64,000 nt of DNA from Tessaracoccus sp. MC1679 (GCF_014164775.1 NZ_JACJGB010000003.1:1-64000); one strand, 5' to 3'; positions 35,833-47,502 are shown, counted from the first letter of the stretch. Notes: generated from the letters alone by a model not told the origin. A program made the numbers and translations.

Positions 35833-38253
35833 ATGAGTGACTCGCTGTTCCCGGACCTGTTCGCCGCGTTCCAGCCGGACCAGGCGCCGCCCGCCCGTTC
35901 GGGGGAGGAGCGGCCTGAGCGGCGCGCCTCGGCCAAGAAGGTCTCCGAGGAGCAGCTCCTCGAGGGGCTCAATCCTCCTCAGCGGGAGGCGGTGCTGCAC
36001 GCCGGCTCTCCCGTCCTGGTGGTGGCGGGCGCAGGCTCCGGGAAGACGCGGGTGCTGACACGGCGCATCGCCCATCTGGTCTCGCAGCGCAATGTCCATC
36101 CGGGCTCCGTGCTGGCGATCACCTTCACCAACAAGGCGGCCGCCGAGATGCGTGAGCGCGTCGTGGACCTGGTGGGCAACCGTGCCAAGCTGATGTGGGT
36201 CTCCACCTTCCACTCGGCGTGCGTGCGCATCCTGCGCCAGGACATCGACCGCTTCGGCCTGACCAAGAGCTTCTCGATCTACGACGACACGGACGCCAAA
36301 CGTCTCATGTCACTGGTGTGCCGGGACCAGGAACTGGACCCCAAGCGCTACCCCGTCCGAGCGGTGATGAACAAGGTCAGCACCTTCAAGAACGAGCTGG
36401 TGGACTACGAGCGGGCCGCCCAAGAGGCGGTGTCCCCGCCCCAGAAGGTTTATGCCGAGGCCTACGCCGAGTACCAGTCCCGGCTGGTGGCGGCCAACGC
36501 CTTGGACTTCGACGACCTGATCATGACGGCGGTGCACCTCCTGCAGGCGTTTCCGGACGTCCGGGAGAAGTACCGGCGTCGCTTCCGCCACGTGCTCGTC
36601 GACGAGTACCAGGACACCAACCACGCGCAGTACGCGCTGGTGCGGGAGCTGTGCGCCGGCGACGTCGGCGGCGTGGTGGACGGATCCCCTCTGGTCGAGC
36701 CGGCGGAGTTGATGGTGGTGGGGGACTCGGACCAGTCCATCTACGCGTTCCGCGGCGCCACCATCCGCAACATCCTGGACTTCGAGAAGGACTATCCAGG
36801 CGCCCGGACGGTGGTGCTGGACCAGAACTACCGCTCCACGCAGAACGTCCTCACCGCGGCCAACTCGGTGATCTCGCGCAACCAGTCCAGGCGCGACAAG
36901 CACCTGTGGTCGGATCTCGGTGAGGGGGAGCTGATCGTCGGGTGGGTGGCCGACAGCGAGACGGACGAGGCGCAGTTCGTGGCCGACGAGATCGACCGGT
37001 TGAGTGATGCAGGCCTGTCGCAGTATGGCGACACAGCGGTCTTCTACCGCACGAACGCGCAGTCCAGAGCGTTCGAGGAGGTGTTCATCCGGGTGGGGAT
37101 GCCCTACAAGGTGGTGGGAGGTGTGCGCTTCTACGAGCGTCGGGAGATCCGCGACGCGATCGCCTACCTGCGGGCCATCGTGAACCCGGCAGACGACGTG
37201 TCCGTGCGCCGGATCCTCAACGTGCCCAAGCGTGGCATCGGTGACCGGGCGGCCGCCGCGGTGTCCACCCTGGCCACCGGCCACCGGCTGAGCTTCTTCG
37301 ACGCCCTACAGCGCGCGTCGGAGGCCCCGGGGCTGGCCTCCCGATCGCTGAAGCAGATTCAGGGCTTCGTGGACCTCATGAACCTGCACCGGGCCATGCT
37401 GGCGCAGGGCAAGCCGGCCGACGAGGTGCTGACGTCGATTCTGAAGGAGTCCGGCTACCTGCCCGAGCTCCAGGCATCGGTCGATCCGCAGGACCAGACC
37501 CGCATCGAGAACCTGATCGAGCTGGTCTCGGTGGCGGCTGAGTTCGTTGCGGCGGCCAACACGATCGACCTGGACGACGATACCGTCGAGTCCGGCCTGG
37601 TCGCGGGGATGCCTGAGCCGGACGACTCCCTGCCGGCCTTCCTGGAGCGGATCGCCCTGGTGGCCGACTCGGACCAGGTGCCGGACCACGAGGACGGTAA
37701 GGGCGTGGTGACGCTGATGACGCTGCACACCGCCAAGGGCCTGGAGTTCGACACGGTGTTCCTCACCGGCATGGAGGAGGGCATGTTCCCGCACATGCGA
37801 GCCCTGACGGACCCGGAGGAGCTCGAGGAGGAGCGTCGGCTGGCCTACGTCGGCATCACACGGGCGCGCAGAAGGCTGTTCCTCAGCAGGTCCCAGGTGC
37901 GGGTGGTCTTCGGATCCCCCCAGTACAACCCGCCGTCGCGATTCTTCGACGAAGTGCCCCCGCACGTGCTGGACTGGCGCCGCACCGGCGCTGCCACGAC
38001 CACGTGGGCCAGCTCCGCGGCCACCCGCAACCGTCAGACCTCGGCGTCTGTGGCGAGCTTCGGATCAGGGCAGGGGCCGCTGAAGACGGTGTTCAGCGTG
38101 GCCACGGGGGATCGGGTGCTGCACGCGGCTTTCGGCATGGGTGACGTGCTGGCCGTCCACGGAGTGGGGGACGCCACGAAGGTGGACGTGGACTTCGGGT
38201 CTGCGGGCACGAAGAGGCTGAGCCTCAAGCATGCCCCGATGGAGAAGCTTTAG
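35833..38253 (+). CDS. pcrA: ATP-dependent DNA helicase PcrA/UvrD
   Basis: An 806-residue superfamily 1 3'-5' helicase. Motifs: LNPPQREAVLHAG (Q motif), VVAGAGSGKTRVLTRRIAHL (I), ITFTNKAAAEMRERV (Ia), VLVDEYQDTNHAQ (II), VGDSDQSIYAFRGA (III), VLDQNYRS (IV), TLHTAKGLEFDTVFLTGMEEGMFPH (V) and RRLAYVGITRARRRL (VI). The C-terminal end has the Tudor-like RNAP-binding segment GDRVLHAAFGMGDVLAVHGVGDATKVDVDFGSAGTKRL. It acts in repair and in resolving transcription-replication conflicts. The start is ATG 35833. Its stop overlaps the convergent M23 gene's stop (4 bp). Confidence 0.95.
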   Translation: MSDSLFPDLFAAFQPDQAPPARSGEERPERRASAKKVSEEQLLEGLNPPQREAVLHAGSPVLVVAGAGSGKTRVLTRRIAHLVSQRNVHPGSVLAITFTNKAAAEMRERVVDLVGNRAKLMWVSTFHSACVRILRQDIDRFGLTKSFSIYDDTDAKRLMSLVCRDQELDPKRYPVRAVMNKVSTFKNELVDYERAAQEAVSPPQKVYAEAYAEYQSRLVAANALDFDDLIMTAVHLLQAFPDVREKYRRRFRHVLVDEYQDTNHAQYALVRELCAGDVGGVVDGSPLVEPAELMVVGDSDQSIYAFRGATIRNILDFEKDYPGARTVVLDQNYRSTQNVLTAANSVISRNQSRRDKHLWSDLGEGELIVGWVADSETDEAQFVADEIDRLSDAGLSQYGDTAVFYRTNAQSRAFEEVFIRVGMPYKVVGGVRFYERREIRDAIAYLRAIVNPADDVSVRRILNVPKRGIGDRAAAAVSTLATGHRLSFFDALQRASEAPGLASRSLKQIQGFVDLMNLHRAMLAQGKPADEVLTSILKESGYLPELQASVDPQDQTRIENLIELVSVAAEFVAAANTIDLDDDTVESGLVAGMPEPDDSLPAFLERIALVADSDQVPDHEDGKGVVTLMTLHTAKGLEFDTVFLTGMEEGMFPHMRALTDPEELEEERRLAYVGITRARRRLFLSRSQVRVVFGSPQYNPPSRFFDEVPPHVLDWRRTGAATTTWASSAATRNRQTSASVASFGSGQGPLKTVFSVATGDRVLHAAFGMGDVLAVHGVGDATKVDVDFGSAGTKRLSLKHAPMEKL

Positions 38254-39254
38254 CCCACGCCCAGCGAGCGGAGGAAGGTCATCGGGTTCGAGGCGGAGTA
38301 CACGTCGCCGGGGGTCACGCCCGGCTTGTAGTACTCGAAGTGGAGGTGGGCGCCGAAGGAGCGTCCGGTGTTGCCGACGTAGCCGATCAGCTGCCCGGGG
38401 CGAACGGTCTCGCCGGCGCCGACCACCTTGCGGCTCATGTGGGCGTAGAGGGTGGAGCCGCCGTTGCTGTGCTGGATCACCACGTTGATGCCCGCCCAGC
38501 CGCCGGCGGTGGGGCTGAGCACCACACCGGAGGCGGCCGCGTAGATGGGAGTGCCGACAGGGGCCGGGAAGTCCTGGCCGGTGTGGTACCGCGACCAGCT
38601 TCCGGTCGCGCCGAATCCGGCACCGATGCGGTAGTTGGACTTGACGGGCATCGAGCCGCCCTTGGTGGTGAGGTTGGTCACGTCCTGGGAGCTGAGGTTC
38701 TCCTTGCCCGCTGCTGCAGCGGCGGCGGCCTTCTTGGCCTCCTCGAGGCGCTTGGCCGCCTCTTCGGCTTCCTTCTTCAGCTTCGCGCTCTGCGCGGCCA
38801 CGAGCGTCATGTCCTCGTCCATGAGGCGCTGGCGTTCGGTGGAGTTGGTCATCCACTCGGTCTGTGCGGCGGACTCGACGGAAGCGTCCAGGGTCTCGTC
38901 GCGCTCCTTGGCGGCCTCGTCCGCGACCGCCTCGGTCAGGTTGGCCCGCACCGCGGTGCGGCTGACCTCCTGGGAACGGTCGGCGAAGCCCATGGCCGCG
39001 GCGGACGCGGCGGCGGCGGGTACGGCGGCGTCGAGCGACTCGCTCGCGGTGTCGCCACCGTCGCGCGCAGTGAAGGCGAAGGCGAACAGGGCGCTCACGG
39101 ACAGGGCGCCGGCCACGCCGAGCGCGACGATGCGACGGCTGACGGCAAACGGCAGGGCAGGCGTGGAGCGGCGGGCTGGGTGGGCGTCAATCTCGACGAT
39201 CTCGTCGATCTCCGCGGCGCGACGGGGGTTGCGCACTGGCGTGGCGTCGTTCAC
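38250..39254 (-). CDS. M23 family metallopeptidase (LytM-type), membrane-anchored
   Basis: A 334-residue peptidoglycan hydrolase-like protein. It has a cytoplasmic N-terminus, one membrane anchor at about residues 40-62 (RIVALGVAGALSVSALFAFAF) and a long Ala/Glu/Lys-rich coiled region (about 105-185). The C-terminal LytM domain has zinc ligands H and D in RYHTGQDFPAPVGTPIYAAASG and the HLH pair in FGAHLHFEYYKPG, so it is likely active. The GTG start has AGGAG upstream. In M. tuberculosis Rv0950c lies in the same place between uvrD1 and sucC. Confidence 0.88.
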   Translation of the reverse strand: MNDATPVRNPRRAAEIDEIVEIDAHPARRSTPALPFAVSRRIVALGVAGALSVSALFAFAFTARDGGDTASESLDAAVPAAAASAAAMGFADRSQEVSRTAVRANLTEAVADEAAKERDETLDASVESAAQTEWMTNSTERQRLMDEDMTLVAAQSAKLKKEAEEAAKRLEEAKKAAAAAAAGKENLSSQDVTNLTTKGGSMPVKSNYRIGAGFGATGSWSRYHTGQDFPAPVGTPIYAAASGVVLSPTAGGWAGINVVIQHSNGGSTLYAHMSRKVVGAGETVRPGQLIGYVGNTGRSFGAHLHFEYYKPGVTPGDVYSASNPMTFLRSLGVG

Positions 39255-39328
39255 CTGGCTCCTAGCCTTGTTCGGGGGGTTCTGAGAAAACCTTAACAGT
39301 TCTCAGGTTTCTCTCAAAGTTTGAGCTC

Positions 39329-39354
39329 CTGTTGTCCGCAGCTGCGGACAACAG
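39329..39354. promoter_or_regulatory. 26-bp perfect palindrome between M23 peptidase and sucC
   Basis: The 13-bp half CTGTTGTCCGCAG is followed immediately by its exact reverse complement. It sits in the 199-bp divergent region, 75 bp from the M23 start and 100 bp from sucC, upstream of the sucC -10 (TAGTCT, 39415-39420). With no loop it suits a dimeric repressor operator better than a terminator. The regulator is unknown. Confidence 0.6.
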
Positions 39355-39453
39355 AACCAGGTCGAGGAGGGCCGAGCCGACCCTCAGGCCCTTCCGTCGC
39401 TTCGGGCCGCCGGGTAGTCTGGCGGAGTTTGATCGACCAACCGAAGGACCACC

Positions 39454-40629
39454 GTGGATCTCCTCGAGTATCAAGCCCGCGACCTGTTCGAACAGTTCGA
39501 CGTGCCCGTCCTCCCCGGCCGCATCGCCACCACCCCTGAGGAGGCGCGCGCGGCCTACCTGGAACTCGGCGCGGACCTCGTGGTGATCAAGGCGCAGGTC
39601 CGCACGGGCGGCCGTGGAAAGGCAGGCGGCGTGAAGCTCGCCCGCGGCGAGGACGCCGTCATGAAGACGGCGGGCGAGGTGCTCGGCCTGGACATCAAGG
39701 GGCACGTGGTCGAGACCGTCATGCTCAGCCCTGGCGCGGACATCGCGGAGGAGTTCTACTTCTCCATCCTCCTGGACCGCGCCGCCGGCGGGTTCATCGC
39801 GATGTGCAGCATCGAGGGCGGCGTGGACATCGAGACCTTGGCGGTAGAGCGGCCGGAGGCGCTGCTCCGGCTGGACCTGGACCCCGTCGAGGGGATCTCC
39901 CAGGCCGTGGCTCAACGCATCGTGACCGACGCGGGATTCATGCCCGAGGACCACCAGAAGGTCTCCGCGGTGCTCAGGAAGCTGTGGCGGACCTTCAAGG
40001 AATCTGACGCCACACTGGTGGAGGTCAATCCGTTGGTGAAGACCGGCGCCGGCGACATCATCGCCCTCGACGGCAAGGTCACCCTGGACGGCAACGCTGA
40101 CTTCCGCCACCCGGAATGGGAGCGCTACGAGGAGACCACCGGGGACGTGGATCTCGAACGTCAGGCACGCAACCTGGACCTCAACTACGTCAAGCTCGAC
40201 GGCAGCATCGGCGTGATCGGCAATGGCGCCGGCCTCGTGATGAGCAGTCTCGACGTGGTGGCGGCCGCCGGTGAGGAACTGCCCGGCCGGCCGCGTCCCG
40301 CGAACTTCCTCGACATCGGCGGTGGCGCGTCGGCCAACGTGATGGCCAACGGGTTGCGCATCATCATGAGCGACCCGCAGGTCAAGAGCGTCTTCGTCAA
40401 CATCTTCGGCGGAATCACGGCCTGCAGTGATGTGGCCAACGGCATCGTCAACGCGCTGGACATGCTGGGCGCCGAGGCGCGCCTGCCCATCGTGGTGCGG
40501 CTCGACGGCAACTCCGTCGAGGTCGGCAAGGCCATCCTCGCCGAGGCCAATCATCCGTTGATCACTGTCAAGAACACCATGGACGAGGCGGCCCGAGCGG
40601 CCGCCCGGTTCGCGGCCGAAGGGAACTGA
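39454..40629 (+). CDS. sucC: Succinyl-CoA ligase (ADP-forming) beta subunit
   Basis: A 391-residue ATP-grasp subunit: [22 protein letters not shown], nucleotide loop [40 protein letters not shown], and the C-terminal flavodoxin-like domain with [17 protein letters not shown] and [16 protein letters not shown]. It works with SucD, encoded 5 bp downstream, at the substrate-level phosphorylation step of the TCA cycle, or in reverse in propionate-forming metabolism. GTG start with GAAGGA 7 nt upstream. Confidence 0.95.
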   Translation: MDLLEYQARDLFEQFDVPVLPGRIATTPEEARAAYLELGADLVVIKAQVRTGGRGKAGGVKLARGEDAVMKTAGEVLGLDIKGHVVETVMLSPGADIAEEFYFSILLDRAAGGFIAMCSIEGGVDIETLAVERPEALLRLDLDPVEGISQAVAQRIVTDAGFMPEDHQKVSAVLRKLWRTFKESDATLVEVNPLVKTGAGDIIALDGKVTLDGNADFRHPEWERYEETTGDVDLERQARNLDLNYVKLDGSIGVIGNGAGLVMSSLDVVAAAGEELPGRPRPANFLDIGGGASANVMANGLRIIMSDPQVKSVFVNIFGGITACSDVANGIVNALDMLGAEARLPIVVRLDGNSVEVGKAILAEANHPLITVKNTMDEAARAAARFAAEGN

Positions 40630-40634
40630 CTCCG

Positions 40635-41531
40635 ATGTCGATCTTCATCAACGCGTCCTCGCGCGTCCTGGTCCAGGGCATGACGGGCAAGGAGGGGCGC
40701 AAGCACACGCAGCGCATGATCATGTCGGGCACCCGCGTCGTGGGCGGCGTCACGCCTGGCAGGGCGGGAGAGGCGGTCCTCTTCGAGGAGGACCCGGTGC
40801 CCGTGTTCGGGTCCATGGTTGAGGCGGTCGCGGCCACCCATGCCGATGTGTCGGTGGTGTTCGTGCCGCCGAAGTTCGCCAAGGAGGCCGTCCTGGAGGC
40901 GGTGGAGGCCGAGGTGGGCCTGTGCGTGGTGATCACCGAGGGGATCCCGGTGCACGACGCGGTCGAGTTCCACGCGGCGGCCCGCGGTTCGCGGACCCGG
41001 ATCATCGGCCCCAACTGCCCCGGCCTCATCTCTCCCGGCAAGTCCAACGTCGGCATCATCCCGGCCCACATCTCGGGACCCGGCCGCATCGGCCTTGTCT
41101 CGAAGTCCGGCACGCTCACCTATCAGATGATGTACGAGCTGCGCGATCACGGCTTCTCGACGGCGGTGGGCATCGGCGGTGACCCGGTGGTGGGTACCAG
41201 GCACATCGACGTGCTGCAGGCTTTCGAGGAGGACCCCGACACGGACCTCATCGTCATGATCGGTGAGATCGGCGGCGACGCCGAGGAGCGTGCGGCGGCC
41301 TACATCGCAGACCACATCACCAAGCCCGTGATCGGGTACGTGGCCGGTTTCACCGCGCCGACCGGACGGACGATGGGCCACGCCGGCGCCATCATCACCG
41401 GATCGGCCGGCACCGCACAGGCGAAGAAGGCGGCGTTGGAGGCCGCGGGGGTGCTGGTGGGGGAGACCCCGTCGCTGACCGCTGGACTGGTGCGCGACGC
41501 CATCGCGCACCTGCGCCACACCCTGGTCTGA
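40635..41531 (+). CDS. sucD: Succinyl-CoA ligase alpha subunit
   Basis: A 298-residue CoA-binding and phospho-His subunit. [28 protein letters not shown] is the CoA-binding domain, [19 protein letters not shown] is typical of SucD, and the active His is in [26 protein letters not shown]. It is directly downstream of sucC and co-transcribed. A convergent membrane-protein gene follows 11 bp later. Confidence 0.96.
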   Translation: MSIFINASSRVLVQGMTGKEGRKHTQRMIMSGTRVVGGVTPGRAGEAVLFEEDPVPVFGSMVEAVAATHADVSVVFVPPKFAKEAVLEAVEAEVGLCVVITEGIPVHDAVEFHAAARGSRTRIIGPNCPGLISPGKSNVGIIPAHISGPGRIGLVSKSGTLTYQMMYELRDHGFSTAVGIGGDPVVGTRHIDVLQAFEEDPDTDLIVMIGEIGGDAEERAAAYIADHITKPVIGYVAGFTAPTGRTMGHAGAIITGSAGTAQAKKAALEAAGVLVGETPSLTAGLVRDAIAHLRHTLV

Positions 41532-41542
41532 CGCGGAGCGGG

Positions 41543-43141
41543 TCAGCCCTGGCTGGCCCGCACCGGGATCCGCAGCGCCAGCTCCGTGAGCTGCGCGTCG
41601 GTGAACGAGTAGGCCGCCGTCACGGTGATGATTGTGTAGGACACGTGCTCCCCGGCCACGCTGACGACGAGCCGGTACGGCACGCCCTTGTCGTCGGCGG
41701 TGGCCTGAGTGACGGAGAAGAGACGCGAAGAGACCGGCAGACCAGCCTCGCCGGTGCCCGTCACCGCCGGCAGCTCGCTGACGGTGGCGGTGTTGACGCG
41801 ATCCTTGCAGCTGGCGATGGCGTTGCCCAGCTTGGTGGCGAAGGCCGTGGCGGCAGCTGCATCCGGGAACGTGAAGCGCAGCTCGTCCACGCCGAACGTG
41901 TCCGGCGCCTGGTCGTCCTGCGTCATCAGGTAGGTCGCCTGCCGCCGCTCGGTGGGGCCGGGCTCACTCACCAGAGTCAGGTTCTCGCACCCCATCCCTG
42001 CGCTCGTGAGGTCTGTGGGGTCCGAGGCCGTCCACCGGCCGGACCCGGGCCTGATCCGGGGAAGGTCCGAGGGGATCAGCCAGCCGACGGGTTCGGCCGC
42101 CGGGACCACCGCGTCGGTGATGGTGGGCTCCGGGGCGCAGGTGGCGGCCTCGATGGTGCACAGCGTGCCCTGCGGGCGGGCGAGGGCGTCGGCGGCGAGC
42201 TGCGCTTCGACGGGGCTGCTGGTCCGGGCCACGTCCAGCAGCTGGATGGCACTGCCCACGCGTGTCATCAGCAGCGTGTGGTACTGGATGGGCACGTCCT
42301 CGAAGACCACTGAGATCTGAAAGGCCTCGTCGCCCATCCCCTCGACCGAGGTCGCCCGGACGATCCGGGCCGGGATCTCGTCGCAGCTCGCCAGCGCGGT
42401 GCTGCGGTTGGCGAACACCTGCTGCGCCGCGGCGGGTGAGGCGTAGGTTTCGATGCGGTGCAGCGCGGCGAGCTGGTCTTCGTCTGAAGTGGCGAGGGTG
42501 CGCTGTAGTGAGGAGGTGGGGTTCTGGTCCTCGGTCTGGGTGCTCAGGCAGGCGACGCGGCCCTCATGGTCCGCGGCGGCGCTGCTGGTGTGGGTCACCG
42601 ACCACGAGGCGGCCGCCGCGATGCCGGCCAGATCCTCGCCGGTGACGAGGTCCTCCGGTGCCGCGACGACGGTGGGGCTCGCGCTCGCCGACGCCGCGGC
42701 CGAGCCGCTCGGTGAGGCGCTCTGTGAGGTGGCCGGCTCCGCTCCCCTCGAGGCGTAGAAGGCGATCATGCCGACGGCGAGTGCCCCCACCAGGCCTCCC
42801 AATGCCCAGACGGCGAGGCCTGGGCGCGCAGGCTGCGTTCGCGGGGGCGGCGCAGGCGTCTCCGCCTCGAGGGGGGTCGATGAGGATAGGGCGGACCTGC
42901 GGGGCGCAGGGCTGGGGCTGTCGGCCACCTCGCCGGCCGAGCGCGGGAACACGGGGGCAGGGATCGGAGTCTCGCCCTGTGGCTCGTCGGAGTCCGGGCG
43001 CGAGAATGCGGCGGCGTCGTCTGTGGAGCCGCGTCGCGGGCGGAAGATGTCATCTGCTGGGGTAGGGTCCGTGTCCGGCGGGGATGAGGTGTCCGCGTCG
43101 GAGAGCCAGGCCCGTCGGGGGCTTCCTTCGCTTTCAGGCAT
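41543..43141 (-). CDS. Membrane-anchored protein with PknH-like extracytoplasmic sensor domains
   Basis: A 532-residue protein of unknown function. A Pro/Ser/Asp-rich cytoplasmic region (residues 1-105) precedes one membrane helix (about 110-132, LAVWALGGLVGALAVGMIAFYAS) and an Ala/Ser-rich linker. The extracytoplasmic part appears to hold two related lobes (about 165-340 and 350-530). Each has paired Cys residues and the PknH-sensor-like order 'cleaved Cys strand, helix AAQQVFANRSTALASC / AAATAFATKLGNAIASC, beta strands'. The start is ATG 43141 with GGGAGG 8 nt upstream. It lies between sucD and the PerM-like gene, on the opposite strand. Confidence 0.75.
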   Translation of the reverse strand: MPESEGSPRRAWLSDADTSSPPDTDPTPADDIFRPRRGSTDDAAAFSRPDSDEPQGETPIPAPVFPRSAGEVADSPSPAPRRSALSSSTPLEAETPAPPPRTQPARPGLAVWALGGLVGALAVGMIAFYASRGAEPATSQSASPSGSAAASASASPTVVAAPEDLVTGEDLAGIAAAASWSVTHTSSAAADHEGRVACLSTQTEDQNPTSSLQRTLATSDEDQLAALHRIETYASPAAAQQVFANRSTALASCDEIPARIVRATSVEGMGDEAFQISVVFEDVPIQYHTLLMTRVGSAIQLLDVARTSSPVEAQLAADALARPQGTLCTIEAATCAPEPTITDAVVPAAEPVGWLIPSDLPRIRPGSGRWTASDPTDLTSAGMGCENLTLVSEPGPTERRQATYLMTQDDQAPDTFGVDELRFTFPDAAAATAFATKLGNAIASCKDRVNTATVSELPAVTGTGEAGLPVSSRLFSVTQATADDKGVPYRLVVSVAGEHVSYTIITVTAAYSFTDAQLTELALRIPVRASQG

Positions 43142-43238
43142 CTCATTCACCTCCCAGTGGCCGCGACAGCGGGTTTCGTGGGGCAACCCTACCGCCGTCG
43201 GCAACACGAAGGCGCAGATCCACGAGGGGACTTCAGAG

Positions 43239-44492
43239 ATGGCGAAACGCACGGCGACCCACCGGACCGTCGCGGTGGACGTGGACGCGCAGGAGCCCGC
43301 TACGCACCGTGAGTGGCCCTGGCCCTGGTATGTGGTGGCCGTCGGAGGACCGCTGGCCGTCCTGGCGGCGGGTTGGCTGGTGCTCAGCGCGTTGGCGATG
43401 CTGGGCTGGCTGACGTCGCCCGAGGCTCAGCTCTCCGACGCGCTGGGGCTCTCCACCGGGCTGCTGGTTCTGGCGCACGGGGCGCCCGTGGTGATCGGGG
43501 GCCTGCAGGTGTCGGTGGCGCCTCTGGGGCTGACCGTCGCGCTGGTGTTCCTCGCCCTCCCGTTGGCATCGATGGCGGCCAGGCAGGCGGCGCGGCAGGA
43601 GGCCCTCCCTGACGACACGGGGAGAATCTGGGCAGACACCGAGGCGATCGTCACCCGGGTGGGCGGCACCTTCGGCGCGGTCTACGCCGCGGCCCTCTCG
43701 CTTCTGGCAGCCTCGATCGGCGCAGGGTCCCTGCGTGCGGTGGTCGGTGGGGTGGCGGTCGGCGGCATCGCCGGGCTCTGGGGCGCCTCACGCGGGGTGG
43801 GCCACGATCCCACCGCCGAGTGGCCGGCGTGGCTGCGCGCCGCGCCGAAGGCGCTGGGGGCCGCCATGCTCACCGTCCTGGCCGGCTCGGCGGCAGTGCT
43901 GGTGGTGGCACTGGTCCAGGGCCGCGACAGCATCACCGCGATCGTCGAGGGTCTCGACGGCGGCGGCGTGGGGCTCTTCCTGCTCGTGATCCTGCACCTC
44001 GCCTACCTGCCCAACCTGCTCCTCGCGTGCGCGTCCTGGATGCTGGGCGCCGGGGTGACGGTCGGCGATGGCTCCCTCGTCAGCATGGCCACCACGGACG
44101 TCGGTCTCCTCCCGGCGATTCCGGCGTTCGGCCTCGTTCCGGTGGGGGCTGAGGTCTCCATGACGTCGTTCTGGTGGCTGCTCGTCGGCGTGGCGGCCGG
44201 GGCGGTGGCCGGCCTCGCCGTCGCCTGGGCGAGGCCTCGCGCGCGCTTTGACCAGACGGCGCTGGTGGGGGGCCTGTCCGGTGTCGCCGCCGGGGCCGCC
44301 GTCACCGTCCTCGCTGCGCTGGGCTCCGGCGGGTTGGGCGGCACCCGGCTCGCCCTCGTGGGGGCCCGGGTGCCGGAGCTCGCCGTCTTCGCGCCGACCC
44401 TCCTAGGGCTCTCCGGCATGGTGACGGGACTGATCGTTGGCCTGATCCGCCGGCCGGTCGCCCAGCCGGCTGAGGCCGGCGCCACCCCTTAG
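43239..44492 (+). CDS. PerM-like polytopic membrane protein (DUF6350 type)
   Basis: A 417-residue integral membrane protein with about eight to ten hydrophobic helices and a hydrophilic N-terminus of about 25 residues. Its position, sucCD upstream and purN-purH downstream, matches M. tuberculosis Rv0955 (PerM), a membrane protein needed for persistence and linked to divisome stability. The family assignment therefore rests partly on synteny. The ATG has GAGGGGA 8 nt upstream. purN starts 9 bp after its stop. Confidence 0.78.
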   Translation: MAKRTATHRTVAVDVDAQEPATHREWPWPWYVVAVGGPLAVLAAGWLVLSALAMLGWLTSPEAQLSDALGLSTGLLVLAHGAPVVIGGLQVSVAPLGLTVALVFLALPLASMAARQAARQEALPDDTGRIWADTEAIVTRVGGTFGAVYAAALSLLAASIGAGSLRAVVGGVAVGGIAGLWGASRGVGHDPTAEWPAWLRAAPKALGAAMLTVLAGSAAVLVVALVQGRDSITAIVEGLDGGGVGLFLLVILHLAYLPNLLLACASWMLGAGVTVGDGSLVSMATTDVGLLPAIPAFGLVPVGAEVSMTSFWWLLVGVAAGAVAGLAVAWARPRARFDQTALVGGLSGVAAGAAVTVLAALGSGGLGGTRLALVGARVPELAVFAPTLLGLSGMVTGLIVGLIRRPVAQPAEAGATP

Positions 44493-44501
44493 GATGGGCG
44501 G

Positions 44502-45073
44502 GTGACCACCCACGTCGTCGTCCTGCTTTCCGGCTCCGGCACCCTCTGCACGGCGCTGCTCGACGCGATCGACGGCGGGGAGGTGGATGCCCGTGTGGTC
44601 GCCGTCGTGTCTGACCGTGAGGATGCGCAGGGCCTGGCTCGCGCCCGTGAGCGTGGCATCCCCGCGGTCGCCCATCCGCTGGCCGCAGGCGCAGACCGGG
44701 CGGCGTGGGACGCGGCGCTGCGCGACATCGTGGGGGCCTACGATCCGGACCTGGTGGCCTCCGCGGGTTTCATGAAGCTGCTCGGCCCGGCCTTCCTCGA
44801 TCGATTCGGGGGCCGCACCATCAACACGCATCCGGCGCTGCTGCCGAGCTTCCCAGGCATGTACGGTCCCCGCGATGCGCTCCGCGCCGGGGTGAAGGTT
44901 TCCGGTGCCACCGTCTTCATCGTCGATGCTGGGGTGGACACCGGTAGGATCCTCCTGCAGCGCGCCGTGGACGTGCTACCGGACGACGACGTGGATTCTC
45001 TCCACGAACGCATCAAAGTGGCCGAACGCCGCCTGCTCATCCAGGCCGTGGCCGAATGGAAAGAGGGCAAACC

Positions 45074-45077
<4 letters not shown>
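44502..45077 (+). CDS. purN: Phosphoribosylglycinamide formyltransferase PurN
   Basis: A 191-residue enzyme formylating GAR with 10-formyl-THF in purine synthesis. Motifs: [18 protein letters not shown] (phosphate loop), [35 protein letters not shown] (catalytic Asn-His), and [21 protein letters not shown] (catalytic Asp). The GTG is 6 nt after TAGGAT (44490-44495), so it may be leaderless; part of that segment could also act as a weak ribosome binding site. The stop overlaps the purH GTG as GTGA. Confidence 0.94.
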
Positions 45078-46633
<1,556 letters not shown>

Positions 46634-46647
46634 CACCAGGAGGCACC

Positions 46648-47502
46648 GTGACCGCCCAGAGACTCGACGGCAAGGCCACCGCCGCCGCCATCAAAGCCGA
46701 ACTCGCAGTCCGGGTGGCGGCGCTGCGGGACCGCGGCGTGGTGCCGGGGTTGGCCACGGTGCTCGTCGGTGAGGATCCGGCCAGCCAGAGCTACGTGAAG
46801 ATGAAGCACCGCGACTGCGAGGAGGTGGGCATCGCCTCGATCCGGGTGCACCTCCCCGCTGACGCCAACAAGGCCCAGCTCAGGGAGGCCATCGAGTCGC
46901 TCAACGCGGACGAGGCGGTCACCGGCTACATCGTGCAGCTGCCCATCCCCAGGCACCTCGATGAGAACTGGGCGCTCGGCCTCATCGACCCGGACAAGGA
47001 CGCCGACGGCCTGCACCCGATCAACCTCGGCCGCCTGGTCCTGAACGAGCCCGCCACCCTGCCGTGCACGCCGCGCGGCATCGTCGAGCTGCTGCGCCGT
47101 CACGGCGTGGAGCTGCGCGGCGCTGAGGTGTGCGTCGTGGGTCGCGGCATCACCGTGGGACGGCCGCTCGGCCTGATCCTCACCCGGCGCAGCGAGAACT
47201 CGACCGTCACCCTGTGTCACACCGGGACGCGGGACCTCGCTTCCCACACCCGGGCCGCGGACGTGGTGGTGGCCGCCGCCGGCGTACCGGGGATGATCAC
47301 CGCCGACATGATCCGCGAGGGCGCCGTGCTGGTCGACGTCGGCGTCAGCCGGGTCGACGGCAAGACGGTCGGCGACCTCGCGCCGGATGTCTGGGAGAAG
47401 GCGGCCTGGGTCACGCCCAACCCGGGCGGGGTTGGCCCGATGACCCGCGCCATGCTGCTGAGCAACGTCGTGGACCGCGCGGAAGCGCTGCATGCCGGAT
47501 AG
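46648..47502 (+). CDS. folD: Methylenetetrahydrofolate dehydrogenase/cyclohydrolase FolD
   Basis: A 284-residue bifunctional C1-folate enzyme supplying the 10-formyl-THF used by the PurN and PurH proteins encoded just upstream. Motifs: [28 protein letters not shown] (catalytic YxxxK), [56 protein letters not shown] and VDVGVSR. The GTG start has GGAGGC 6 nt upstream. The DUF3017 gene overlaps its end by 11 bp. Confidence 0.95.
   Translation: MTAQRLDGKATAAAIKAELAVRVAALRDRGVVPGLATVLVGEDPASQSYVKMKHRDCEEVGIASIRVHLPADANKAQLREAIESLNADEAVTGYIVQLPIPRHLDENWALGLIDPDKDADGLHPINLGRLVLNEPATLPCTPRGIVELLRRHGVELRGAEVCVVGRGITVGRPLGLILTRRSENSTVTLCHTGTRDLASHTRAADVVVAAAGVPGMITADMIREGAVLVDVGVSRVDGKTVGDLAPDVWEKAAWVTPNPGGVGPMTRAMLLSNVVDRAEALHAG

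Noticed and set aside
39255-39328. Riboswitch upstream of the M23 peptidase (c-di-AMP type, common before cell-wall hydrolase genes)
   Set aside because: The leader is too short and lacks the conserved ydaO-type motifs.
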